A DNA stretch of 36,556 nt, from positions 1 through 36,556 of the forward strand of contig JAGCTE010000064.1 in NCBI GenBank assembly GCA_017963805.1, read 5' to 3'. Each line of letters starts with the position of its first letter. The first letter of the stretch is position 1. The notes under the pieces are model-generated. The model was not told the DNA's origin. It did no database searches and saw only the letters and a list, made by a program, of their open reading frames with translations. Positions 25,838-33,342 of the stretch are shown here, in pieces. The stretch is from a bacterium. GTDB lineage: Bacteria; Auribacterota; UBA3054. The position numbers were made by a program, and so were the translations under genes.

Positions 25838-27773
25838 AACCGTCGTAAAGCTGTATCTCGTTAAAGCGGGAGCGCTGCCAGTTCAGGGTCTGGACGCACT
25901 GGAGCTTGATCTCGCTCACTTCCTGCCTGTTGAATTTATAGACGTATTTTTCCTTGGTGGCCCGATGATCGTCCTTTTTGCCGACTTCCTTCCATTCGCC
26001 GTCAGGGCCTTTCACGCTGACGACAAAACGCTGCCAGTCGCTTCCGTCGCTGAAGGGATAAACTACGACCGTGTCGGCTTCCTTGGGCTCCTTCATTTTT
26101 ACGATCGCTTCGCCCTCGTTCTTCTTGTAGCTTTCCCAGCCGTTGTGGCGGTTAGTGAGGCCGTCCGTCAGATAATAGCCGTCGCAGTCGAGGTAGCATT
26201 CCGCTTCCACAGGCTGATGGTAAGCAAGGTTCTTGACTCTCGGGTCAAAAGTCGTGAAGATGCTGGCGGGCAGGCCTACGCTGTTCCTAAGGTTCGGCTG
26301 GTCCGTCAGGCCCCTGCCGTAGCTCACGTACTTTATTTCCGGAAGCTCCGCGCTCGTCAGCGTCACTTCGTTCTTGCCGGTGATCTCGGCCGCGGCGTCG
26401 ACGAACTTGCCGTCCGGCCCGGCGACCTTGAAGAGATCGGGATCCTTGCCGTCGCTGGTCTTAAGCCCGTCGTAAACGTTGCTGAAATAAACTTTCGCTT
26501 CCGCGTTCCCGAATACGACTTTCTGCATCACGGGGCTGTAGGGCTTCAGATCCTCGTAGCCGTAAACTTCCTTGAGCGCGAGGTTCGAGAGCCTTTCCGT
26601 CAGCTGGCGTTTCTTTTTCGGGTGGATGTCGCCGAGATCGTCGACCAGGTCGTAGCTAAGCGCTATGCCGGTCTTCGGGATGTCCAGGGCCTTCATCTGG
26701 GCGTCTATGATGTCGGGCCTGTTCTGGTAGACCCCCGAGTGCGCCCAGGGGGCTATCTGGACGTAATAGAAGGGCAGCTCCTCGCCCCACAGTTTGCGCC
26801 AGCCTTCCACCAGGGCGTGCATCTTGTAATAATACGCGCGGGCGCAGGCGCGCTCGATCACTTCGTACTCTCCCTGGTACCAGAGGAAGCCCTTTATGGT
26901 GTAAGGGACCAATGGAGCGATCATCGCGTTGTAGATGGCGCAGGGATCTCCGGAACCGGGGTCTTCCGGGAAGGAAGGGGCGTATTTGATCTCGTTGTGG
27001 CCGGAGGCGAGTTTGCCTTTGAGGTCGCTGACCCAGTTCTGGGAATTCTGGATGAACCATTTGGCCTTGTCGGCATACTCTTTCCTCTCTTTGCAGAAGG
27101 TGTCCGAATTGCCTTTCACCTGGGGATATTCGTCGAAAATTTCGGGCGGGATGTAAGCCCTGATCGGCGTGCCGCCCCAACTACTGTTGATGACGCCGAC
27201 CGGCACGTCGAGTTCGGCTCTCAATCTCTGCGCGAAAAAGTAAGCGATGGCGCCGAAACCGTTGAAGGCGCCTTCACGTACGACTTCCGGAGAGCAGACT
27301 TTCCAGGTCGCGTCGATGTCGGTGGCGACGAAATACCTCGCCCTGACCTTCGGCTCGAAGACTCTGATCAAAGGATCGGTGGCGTTCTTTATCTCCTCTT
27401 CGCCGTTCTCTACGGCGCCCAATCCCATCTCCATGTTGCTTTGCCCGGAGCAGAACCAAACTTCGCCGACCAAAACGTCCTTAATTTCCAGCTTCTCGCC
27501 CTTGCTCGACTTAATGGTCAGCGTCTGCCCAACTTTTACGACCGGCATGGGATCGAGATCGACTCTCCACAAGCCTTCGTCTGAAACGGTCGTCTGTTTC
27601 GTCTGATCCATGAAGGTCACTTCAACGGTCGAGCCTTTCGTCCCCTGTCCCCAAACAGCCACGGGCTTTCCCTGCTGAAGGACCATGTGATCGGAAAAGA
27701 CGGTCGAAGTGGAAAGAGGCTGCGTGCCGAGGGCGACGCCGATGGAAACGAGAAAAGCGAAGAAAGCTTGCAT
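25827..27773 (-). CDS. Sialate O-acetylesterase-like secreted esterase
   Basis: The 648-residue protein has a signal peptide (2-16) and an N-terminal Ig-like strand region (STVFSDHMVLQQGKPVAVWG) typical of this family. An SGNH-type esterase core follows: FCSGQSNME with nucleophile Ser112, NSSWGGTP, GFLWYQGE, and a late GDIHP with the catalytic Asp-x-His pair. The last about 130 residues look like an F5/8-type C carbohydrate-binding domain (ECYLDCDGYYLTDGLTN onward). It would remove acetyl groups from sialic acid or other glycans. First gene of a five-gene operon; AAGGGATC precedes the ATG. Confidence 0.92.
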   Translation of the reverse strand: MQAFFAFLVSIGVALGTQPLSTSTVFSDHMVLQQGKPVAVWGQGTKGSTVEVTFMDQTKQTTVSDEGLWRVDLDPMPVVKVGQTLTIKSSKGEKLEIKDVLVGEVWFCSGQSNMEMGLGAVENGEEEIKNATDPLIRVFEPKVRARYFVATDIDATWKVCSPEVVREGAFNGFGAIAYFFAQRLRAELDVPVGVINSSWGGTPIRAYIPPEIFDEYPQVKGNSDTFCKERKEYADKAKWFIQNSQNWVSDLKGKLASGHNEIKYAPSFPEDPGSGDPCAIYNAMIAPLVPYTIKGFLWYQGEYEVIERACARAYYYKMHALVEGWRKLWGEELPFYYVQIAPWAHSGVYQNRPDIIDAQMKALDIPKTGIALSYDLVDDLGDIHPKKKRQLTERLSNLALKEVYGYEDLKPYSPVMQKVVFGNAEAKVYFSNVYDGLKTSDGKDPDLFKVAGPDGKFVDAAAEITGKNEVTLTSAELPEIKYVSYGRGLTDQPNLRNSVGLPASIFTTFDPRVKNLAYHQPVEAECYLDCDGYYLTDGLTNRHNGWESYKKNEGEAIVKMKEPKEADTVVVYPFSDGSDWQRFVVSVKGPDGEWKEVGKKDDHRATKEKYVYKFNRQEVSEIKLQCVQTLNWQRSRFNEIQLYDGYAE

Positions 27774-27812
27774 ATGATCCCTTAATTTTGAAAGGTTAAA
27801 GTTATCTTCTAT

Positions 27813-27821
27813 ATTTTAGCA
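27813..27821 (-). promoter_or_regulatory. Extended -10 promoter of the acetylesterase operon
   Basis: Minus-strand TGCTAAAAT gives a predicted start near 27806, a 33-nt leader carrying AAGGGATC. It lies between the upstream terminator (27843-27868) and the gene start at 27773. No -35 match at 17 bp. Confidence 0.6.
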
Positions 27822-27842
27822 AAAAAACACGCTTCTCTTTAT

Positions 27843-27868
27843 AAAAAAAGCCCTTGTCATCAGGCTTT
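27843..27868 (-). terminator. Intrinsic terminator of the lptD-hydrolase operon
   Basis: Read on the minus strand, AAAGCC (27868-27863) pairs with GGCTTT (27852-27847) around a 10-base loop, and the run of Ts continues to 27843. The loop contains the stop codon of the hydrolase gene, so the terminator overlaps the coding end. Confidence 0.7.
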
Positions 27869-29038
27869 CGGGAAAACTTCCGGGAAGTTTTCTTCCAGCA
27901 TGTCGACGATGAGGAGGTTCCAGCTAATGAAGCCGCCTTCCTTGCCCTTGTTCATGTCGGCGTCGGGCGCCAAGCCGCCTCCGCACTCCGCGCAATAGTT
28001 TTCGTGCAGGCTGCCGCAGTTGTGCAGGTCTTTCAGAAGCGTTTCGGCTAACCTTTTCGTGACTTCCCTCGCCTCCTCTTTGAGCCCGTAGCGATTCAGC
28101 GCGACAGTTTGAAGATAATTGGCGACCACCCAGACCGGGCCCTGCCAGTTGGAATACGGAACGATCATGCACTCGTTGTTGTAATCGGGGTCGTCCTGTG
28201 CGAGGCTTCTTACGCCGTAACGGGAAAGCATTTTCCTGTCCATCAGATGATCTTTCAAAAGCGCCCTGCCCCTCTCCTCGTCGAGGATCCCGAACGTCAA
28301 GGGAATGTAGTTACTGAAAGCGTTTCTTCTAACGATCCGCCCGTCCCTTCTCCTGTTCCAGAACATGTTCTCGTCCGCGTGATAGAGATGCTTTATGATC
28401 CTTGCCTTCAAGTCTTCGGCTTTCTTTTGATAAAGTTCGGCCTTGTCAGCGTAACCCAAGAGCGAGGCCATTTCTGAAAGCGCGAGATATTCCGTGTAGA
28501 TATAGGCGTTGACGTCGCAGCTAAGGACCTGGTTGACGTCCTCGGGTCCGTCACCGATGGCGGGGTTGTTGTCCGCGCCCGACATCATGGAATCGTACCA
28601 GAAGAAAAGCCCCGTAGGTTCGTCGCGCCTCACCTTTTCCCAGCGGGTGATCGTGCTCTCGACTTTCGGGAAAACTTCCCTTCCCCAGTCCTCGGCGTGG
28701 TTGTACTTCATGGCTCTTACGGCGCCCCTGGCTAAGAACGGCTTCAGGATAAGGGAGGGGTGGCGGATGACTTTCTCGTCGGCTCTCACGCAAGCGGGAG
28801 TGTCTTCGTTTGGATCGAAGATGGAAAGGAAATTGTCCACCCAGTATTTCAGATACTGCGGCTTGGGCTCGCGCCTGCTGCAAAGGTGGTTGGCCATGAA
28901 GTAGGCGTCCCAGTCCCACTGCTGAGTATAAAAGCCGCCCGGGATGAGGTAAGGATAAGGAATGGCGCCGAGGGCCGGCCTTATGATATTGGGATAGCTG
29001 CTAAGCAGATAGTCGACCAGCTCGCGGTATTTTTCCAT
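27860..29038 (-). CDS. Cytoplasmic GH37/GH63-like glycoside hydrolase
   Basis: The 392-residue protein has no signal peptide. (alpha/alpha)6-barrel signatures are present: TQQWDWDAYFMANHL, YDSMMSGADNNPA with the likely general-acid Asp, YSNWQGPVWVVANYL, and CGSLHENYCAECGGGL with the likely base Glu, ending in GFISWNLL. These resemble trehalase (GH37) and GH63 glucosidases/mannosylglycerate hydrolases. The substrate is probably a small intracellular glucoside or compatible solute, which is inference. AAGGAA precedes the ATG, which is 6 bp after the lptD stop, so the two are co-transcribed. It is only distantly similar to the secreted relative at 23676-25031. Confidence 0.87.
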   Translation of the reverse strand: MEKYRELVDYLLSSYPNIIRPALGAIPYPYLIPGGFYTQQWDWDAYFMANHLCSRREPKPQYLKYWVDNFLSIFDPNEDTPACVRADEKVIRHPSLILKPFLARGAVRAMKYNHAEDWGREVFPKVESTITRWEKVRRDEPTGLFFWYDSMMSGADNNPAIGDGPEDVNQVLSCDVNAYIYTEYLALSEMASLLGYADKAELYQKKAEDLKARIIKHLYHADENMFWNRRRDGRIVRRNAFSNYIPLTFGILDEERGRALLKDHLMDRKMLSRYGVRSLAQDDPDYNNECMIVPYSNWQGPVWVVANYLQTVALNRYGLKEEAREVTKRLAETLLKDLHNCGSLHENYCAECGGGLAPDADMNKGKEGGFISWNLLIVDMLEENFPEVFPKA

Positions 29039-29044
29039 ATTTCC

Positions 29045-31750
29045 TTAGTTGCCCAAATTGAGCTTGCTCTTCGGGTAGGCGGTCAGCCAGAAGGTGGCGT
29101 AGACCGAGTGATCGTTGTTGTCTCTCAGACGGTAGGAAACGGACGTGTCGATGCACTTCTTCCAGTTCTTGTAGAGCGTGAACTCCATTTCCTGGAGGTC
29201 GCCTTTCTGGGCCTCGAAGCGCATGTAGCTGCCGAATCCCCATCCTCTCGTGAGCTCTCTGGCCCAGGTCTTCTGCTGCATCTCCAAGGAGAGCCAAGGC
29301 GTGAAGTCATCGAACCAGAAGCGGCCGCCCGCGGAGATAAGATTGGAGTAATCGTAGAGATAACGGTAGCTGACGTTCAGGATAAGCTCGTCTTTCCTGC
29401 CTCTCAGCCAGCGCGGCAGAGAAGGATGGGAGAGGGCTTTCTGCAAAACTCTGGTGGCGTCCATATTGGCGCCGAGGTTCGCGAACGTTATGCGTTTATA
29501 CTTGTCCATGTCCCAAAGCAGGTCGCCCTGGATGTTGAGCCAGTCGGTGGGATCGGACTGGAAAGCTAAGCCGACGGCCGTACTGGCCTGATATTCCCTG
29601 AAGGCCTTGCCTTCGGTGTATTTCCTGCGGTACTTGTAGTGATGGCGGTAATCCTGGGACTTGTAGACCTCGTCGTGATAATAGCGCTGGCTGATGAAGG
29701 CCGTGAAGTCGATAAGGTTGGCGTTGTTGCCCTTCCTTTCGATCTGGAAGGCGTTCCTGATGCCAAGGTCGGCGCCGGCCGCCAGGCCGGACTCAGTGCC
29801 GAAGGCCGCGTTGCCGAAGATCTTGCCCTTAGGCTCAATGAGGTGGCGGATCTTCTCGCTGTCGGACTGCAGATATTTCCTCATCAATTCGCCGGCGTAG
29901 GTGCCTTCAAGATTGTAGGTGCGGTGCAGCTTGAAGTTCACGTCGACGCCGCCGTAAGGCATGGCGCGGAAGAAGGCGCCCTCGTCCTGGGGACGGTAGG
30001 CGTCGATGGCCATTCTCGTGTAGCGGTTGTAATCCTGGTTCCAGTGGTTGACCGGGAAGTTGACTGTCTTGTTCCTCAGTTTAAGCCTTCTGTTGAAGCC
30101 GCCAGGCGCCGAAGGATTGATCCTGCCGCGCTTCCAGACGTAGTCGTACTCTTCGCCGTCGTTGTAGTTGTTGATGTTGCCGAAGTCCATCGCGAAGCCG
30201 ACGTACGGCTCGACGTTGAGGAAGTTGAAGTAGCGCTTCGGCATCGAGATCTTATGGTCCGTCTGGGCCTGCCACATCGTGTAGCTGGCGTGCGCGTCCT
30301 GCTTGTCGCTCTGGACGTAATGGTAATAACCCGCGGTCGTCTTGCTCTCGTAGTAAACGGGGACTTTCAGGGCCGGCAGCTCCATTATCCTGCGCTTCCT
30401 GAAGACGTGCCTGAGTTCGGGCAGCCGCTCGTAAGTCGTGTAGAAGCTGTTGACCTGCTTGACGGCGTAGAAGCTGACTTCGTTGTCCTCGCCAATGGGG
30501 ATAGTGAAGTCGAGCCAGGTGTCGCGTTGACCGTAGCGGTTGTAGTCCTCGCGGTAGAATTCATGCACGACGTCCATGTCTTTCATGACGTCGATCTGCC
30601 AGGACAGAAGCCCCCTGTTAAGCCAGCCGGCGCCCGGGCCGAAGGTCTGGACATGGTTCCAGAGGAAGCGGTAGCGGAACTGTTTTTCGTCCTTATTGTT
30701 GTGCTTGTCCTTTTCCTGGATGAAGCGGCGCGCGGTGTCGTCGATGAAGAAGGATTCCCATTCGCCGGCGATCGTCGTGACGTTCGTGAAGACGACGTTA
30801 TAAGAGCCGTCCAAACCGAAACTGACGCCGTGCTTGGAGTAGTAGCCGATGTGCGGCGTCAGCCTAAGCTCCTTGCTGTGATAGACGTCCAGCGCGAGAT
30901 CAAAGAAGCCGCCTTTCCTGGAATCGTAGCCGGCCTTGACCTGGACCGGGAAGGGATTGTCGTCCTCGCTCGGAGTGTAGGTGACCTGCGGCAGCCACAG
31001 GAAGGGCACGCCCTCGAATTTCACAAGGCAGTTCCTCGCCGTGACGCGGCTCTGCTCCATGGGATTGTTGAGGTCCGGGACCGCGACGGTGATGTCTTTC
31101 GCCTCGAAGCTGTAGAGGGCGGACTTGTATTCCGGCGGGCAGGTGGTGCAGCGGCCGTCCGTCACGTGCAGGACGTTTTCATAGGGGTCTTTGACGAGCG
31201 TCTTGCCGTAGATGTACCATTTCTTCTCGTACCAGCGGCCTTCCTCCGTGTCCTTGAAATTGCCGAAGTCAACCTTGGCGTGCGCGTTCTCGAACTGTCC
31301 GGCGTAGTTTTCCAAGTTGAAGATGACGTTTTCGCCCAAGATCTCGTAGCAGAAGGGACCCATCTCGTTGTCGACCGCGATAGAGGTCTTGTTCATCGCC
31401 TCGTAAAGGTCTTCGGGCGCTGTGTAAGTGACGCGCGTCCAGCCGGGAGAAGTCAGTATCTTCGTCACCGTGTTGTACTCGACGGAATCGGAATAGACTC
31501 TGTAGTCGCCGTAAGCCATGACAACGTTTCCTGTGGCGCGCAGGATGGTGTTGCTCATGTACGAAAACTCCAAAGCTTCGACCACCGCCTGTTCCCCTTC
31601 GGGCACGGGAGTGATGAACCAGGGTTCGGTTCCCAGGGCGAAATCAGCCGGCGCGCCATTGCCGGCTGCGTAGGCCGACTCTTCGGCGGCCATCAGCGTT
31701 AGGCAGGATAAGCCCATCGCCAAAATAAAACTCAATATGCGGTCACTCAT
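29045..31750 (-). CDS. lptD: LptD-like outer-membrane LPS-assembly protein
   Basis: The protein has 901 residues. A signal peptide (about 1-28) is followed by an OstA/LptA-like beta-jellyroll region (about 50-250: RATGNVVMAYGDYRVYSDSVEY, YGKTLVKDP) and then a long run of amphipathic beta strands with many Tyr/Trp/Arg, typical of a large barrel (about 260-901). A Cys pair in TDGRCTTCPP may form a disulfide. LptD inserts lipopolysaccharide into the outer leaflet with LptE. The residues MEQSRVTARNCLVKFEGVPF match the region before the barrel in LptD. Its promoter is 54 nt upstream (31811-31819). Presence of lptD implies an LPS-type outer membrane. Confidence 0.88.
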   Translation of the reverse strand: MSDRILSFILAMGLSCLTLMAAEESAYAAGNGAPADFALGTEPWFITPVPEGEQAVVEALEFSYMSNTILRATGNVVMAYGDYRVYSDSVEYNTVTKILTSPGWTRVTYTAPEDLYEAMNKTSIAVDNEMGPFCYEILGENVIFNLENYAGQFENAHAKVDFGNFKDTEEGRWYEKKWYIYGKTLVKDPYENVLHVTDGRCTTCPPEYKSALYSFEAKDITVAVPDLNNPMEQSRVTARNCLVKFEGVPFLWLPQVTYTPSEDDNPFPVQVKAGYDSRKGGFFDLALDVYHSKELRLTPHIGYYSKHGVSFGLDGSYNVVFTNVTTIAGEWESFFIDDTARRFIQEKDKHNNKDEKQFRYRFLWNHVQTFGPGAGWLNRGLLSWQIDVMKDMDVVHEFYREDYNRYGQRDTWLDFTIPIGEDNEVSFYAVKQVNSFYTTYERLPELRHVFRKRRIMELPALKVPVYYESKTTAGYYHYVQSDKQDAHASYTMWQAQTDHKISMPKRYFNFLNVEPYVGFAMDFGNINNYNDGEEYDYVWKRGRINPSAPGGFNRRLKLRNKTVNFPVNHWNQDYNRYTRMAIDAYRPQDEGAFFRAMPYGGVDVNFKLHRTYNLEGTYAGELMRKYLQSDSEKIRHLIEPKGKIFGNAAFGTESGLAAGADLGIRNAFQIERKGNNANLIDFTAFISQRYYHDEVYKSQDYRHHYKYRRKYTEGKAFREYQASTAVGLAFQSDPTDWLNIQGDLLWDMDKYKRITFANLGANMDATRVLQKALSHPSLPRWLRGRKDELILNVSYRYLYDYSNLISAGGRFWFDDFTPWLSLEMQQKTWARELTRGWGFGSYMRFEAQKGDLQEMEFTLYKNWKKCIDTSVSYRLRDNNDHSVYATFWLTAYPKSKLNLGN

Positions 31751-31810
31751 GATATTCCCAAAAGGGGGTGGAATTTTTAAGTCAAATTTTAGTTCAAAAT
31801 TATATGTGTC

Positions 31811-31839
31811 ATTCTACCATAGCGCAGGGTAAAAGTAAA
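31811..31839 (-). promoter_or_regulatory. Promoter of the lptD operon
   Basis: On the minus strand TTTACT (31839-31834) is 17 bp from TAGAAT (31816-31811), which has an extended TGG in front. The predicted transcript start is near 31804, giving a 54-nt leader before lptD. Confidence 0.6.
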
Positions 31840-31915
31840 GGTTGATTTTGAGTTCACGGGCCTTTCCCGGCCTAAGTCTTTACAAGCTAAAAAGTAAGGC
31901 AAGCAGCGAGCTAAG

Positions 31916-31958
31916 TGTGGATATTTTCGTGACTTTCCTGTGGATAAGTTGTGGATAG
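31916..31958 (-). other. Cluster of three DnaA-box-like 9-mers
   Basis: TGTGGATAT (31916-31924), TGTGGATAA (31939-31947) and TGTGGATAG (31950-31958) read on the minus strand as ATATCCACA, TTATCCACA and CTATCCACA. The middle one is the perfect DnaA consensus and the others differ in the first base. All have the same orientation; the last two are 11 bp apart. They lie next to an AT-rich tract and at the point where gene direction diverges. Confidence 0.6.
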
Positions 31959-32006
31959 TTTGTTAGCAACCGGTTAATTAAGCCCCCTCCCGGGGCCCCT
32001 TCCAAA

Positions 32007-32024
32007 TGGGAAAATATTTTCCCA
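32007..32024. promoter_or_regulatory. Perfect 18-bp palindrome
   Basis: TGGGAAAATATTTTCCCA is its own reverse complement. It lies 30-50 bp upstream of the promoter of the WYL-type regulator gene, so it could be an operator for that gene, or part of a replication-origin-like region with the DnaA boxes to its left. No T-run follows on either strand to suggest a terminator. Confidence 0.5.
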
Positions 32025-32051
32025 GCAAGCCTATTGATTTTTTTTAAAATA

Positions 32052-32060
32052 TGGTAAAAT
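32052..32060 (+). promoter_or_regulatory. Extended -10 promoter of the WYL regulator
   Basis: TGGTAAAAT ends at 32060, giving a predicted start near 32067 and a leader of about 25 nt. It overlaps an in-frame ATG at 32059, which therefore cannot be the true start codon if this promoter is used. Confidence 0.5.
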
Positions 32061-32091
32061 GGAGACAACCACTATTAAATTAGGTAGCACC

Positions 32092-33093
32092 ATGACAAAG
32101 AAATCAGAACGCACGAAAAAAGACGGAAACAAAATTAAGCTCCTCTACATGATGGAACTGCTGCGCAGCTCGGCGACCGAAAAGCATCCCCTTACCATGG
32201 ATGATATTACGTCCGAACTGAAAAAGCACGGCATCATGTGCGAGAGAAGGACCTTCGGCAACGACATGCGGCTCCTTATGGAGACCTTCCACGTGAAAAA
32301 GACCAAAGTCGGCCGCAAGAACGGCTACTACATCCTGAACAGAGCCCTGAACGACACCGAGATAAAGATGCTCATCGACACGGTCCAGGCCGCCTCCTTC
32401 CTCTCCGAGAGCATGACGGAGTTCTTCGTCAGGAAGCTATCCAACATCGGCGGCAAGGATCTGGCCAAGAGGGTGAAGGAAAACTACATCCTCTTCAACG
32501 TGAAGAAGCGCAACAACATTGAGATATTCGATTCCGTCGAGGCCATAAGGCTGGCGCTGACAAAAGAGAAAAAGATCTCTTTCGTTTACAACGACCTTAA
32601 CTTCAAGGGCGAGCGCGTGGCGAGGAAAGGGGGCGAAAGGTACGTCGCCACTCCCCTGACGCTCGTCATAAACGACGACAAGTACTACTGCATGTGCCGC
32701 GGCGAGAAAGACAAGATCATCAAATTCCGGGTGGACCGCATGACCAACGTCGCGGTCGAGGAGAAGCTTGCCGCCAAAAAAGAGGATCTCAAGCAAAGGA
32801 AAGACGTCGCGAAATACATGTCGGAAGTGATCAACATGTTCACGGGCGAGACCGAGAACGTGAACCTGCGCTTCCGGAAAAATCTCGCGGAAATGATCTT
32901 CGACCAGTTCGGCGAACTTGTGGAATGCAAGGAAGTAAACGAAACGGAAGCCGAGACCGTCGTGGCCGTTTCCGTTTCCACGACCTTCTTCTCCTGGCTT
33001 GCGACTTTCCAAGGCGGCATAAGGATAGCGGGCCCCATAAAGGTCGCCGCCGCCTACAAGGAGTTCCTGAAGAGCAACCTCGCGACAGTCTGA
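32092..33093 (+). CDS. WYL-domain transcriptional regulator
   Basis: The 333-residue protein has a helix-turn-helix N-terminus (about 12-85: KIKLLYMMELLRSS, LTMDDITSELKKHG, ERRTFGNDMRLLME), a WYL-type ligand-binding region (about 150-230: ISFVYNDLN, VATPLTLVINDDKYYCMCR, KFRVDRM) and a C-terminal extension (about 255-333) like WCX. Such regulators often sense nucleic acid or small ligands. I chose the ATG at 32092 (weak AGGT upstream) rather than the in-frame ATG at 32059, which lies in the -10 element. The gene is first on the plus strand after the strand switch and stands alone before the trp promoter. Confidence 0.87.
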   Translation: MTKKSERTKKDGNKIKLLYMMELLRSSATEKHPLTMDDITSELKKHGIMCERRTFGNDMRLLMETFHVKKTKVGRKNGYYILNRALNDTEIKMLIDTVQAASFLSESMTEFFVRKLSNIGGKDLAKRVKENYILFNVKKRNNIEIFDSVEAIRLALTKEKKISFVYNDLNFKGERVARKGGERYVATPLTLVINDDKYYCMCRGEKDKIIKFRVDRMTNVAVEEKLAAKKEDLKQRKDVAKYMSEVINMFTGETENVNLRFRKNLAEMIFDQFGELVECKEVNETEAETVVAVSVSTTFFSWLATFQGGIRIAGPIKVAAAYKEFLKSNLATV

Positions 33094-33106
33094 AAACATC
33101 CCCCGC

Positions 33107-33135
33107 TTGCAAAATTCAAAAATAAGTGCTAATAT
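33107..33135 (+). promoter_or_regulatory. Promoter of the trp operon
   Basis: TTGCAA (33107-33112) is followed after 17 bp by TAATAT (33130-33135), which has an extended TGC directly in front. The predicted start is near 33142, 25 nt before the leader peptide start. The promoter begins 13 bp after the regulator stop codon. Confidence 0.65.
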
Positions 33136-33166
33136 TTTCGGCGAACAATCGAGGAAATGATTTTTC

Positions 33167-33247
33167 ATGAACGCTAAATTAAACAACTTCTGGTGGTGGT
33201 ACGCTTTCGCCGGGCTTTTTCAAGCCGGGTCGTTTCCTCGCAGCTGA
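33167..33247 (+). CDS. trpL: trp operon leader peptide (Trp-Trp-Trp)
   Basis: A 26-residue peptide, MNAKLNNFWWWYAFAG and 10 more residues. Three tandem tryptophan codons lie at 33191-33199. GAGGA (33151-33155) is 11 bases upstream of the ATG. The peptide ends at TGA (33245-33247), just before a strong terminator and trpE. By analogy with known trp attenuators, ribosome stalling at the Trp codons when charged Trp-tRNA is scarce should allow read-through into trpE. Too short for routine gene finding, but position and codon content make it convincing. Confidence 0.9.
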   Translation: MNAKLNNFWWWYAFAGLFQAGSFPRS

Positions 33248-33315
33248 AAGCAGACCAGATTAGGAGTTGAAGCAAGAGGGCCCCGCTTGGAAAAGCGGGG
33301 CCCTCTTCTTTTTTC
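33209..33315 (+). terminator. trp attenuator with mutually exclusive hairpins
   Basis: The terminator is a perfect 15-bp stem, AAGAGGGCCCCGCTT (33274-33288) with 33293-33307, a GGAA tetraloop and TTTTTT at 33309-33314. Upstream, GCCGGGCTT (33209-33217) can pair with CAAGCCGGG (33221-33229), forming a protector hairpin with one bulge. The second of these can instead pair with CCCCGCTTG (33281-33289), the terminator's left arm, forming an antiterminator. A ribosome stalled on the three Trp codons ending at 33199 would cover the first segment and favour the antiterminator. Confidence 0.85.
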
Positions 33316-33342
33316 GCTTAACTATCAACCCAAATAAAAATT

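Larger units (their letters stand above)
31751..32091. other. Non-coding region at the strand switch
   Basis: No credible gene is seen. From left to right: lptD promoter (31811-31839), three DnaA-box-like sites (31916-31958), a C/G-rich tract (31982-32000), an 18-bp palindrome (32007-32024), a T/A-rich tract (32034-32050) and the promoter of the regulator gene (32052-32060). A 62-codon frame on the minus strand (31880-32068) has no ribosome site or recognisable product. Confidence 0.65.

Noticed and set aside
25626-27584. 652-codon open frame on the plus strand
   Set aside because: Antisense to the acetylesterase-like gene and the repeat-protein gene; no ribosome site or recognisable domain.
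29639-31702. 687-codon open frame on the plus strand
   Set aside because: Antisense to lptD. The Val/Ala/Asp/Glu-rich product is a by-product of codon bias in the real gene.
31880-32068. 62-codon minus-strand frame in the strand-switch region
   Set aside because: It overlaps the DnaA boxes, palindrome and regulator promoter, has no Shine-Dalgarno, and the product resembles nothing known to me.
32059-32091. Upstream ATG start of the WYL regulator
   Set aside because: The ATG is inside the predicted -10 hexamer, and the eleven extra residues do not look like the start of the HTH domain.
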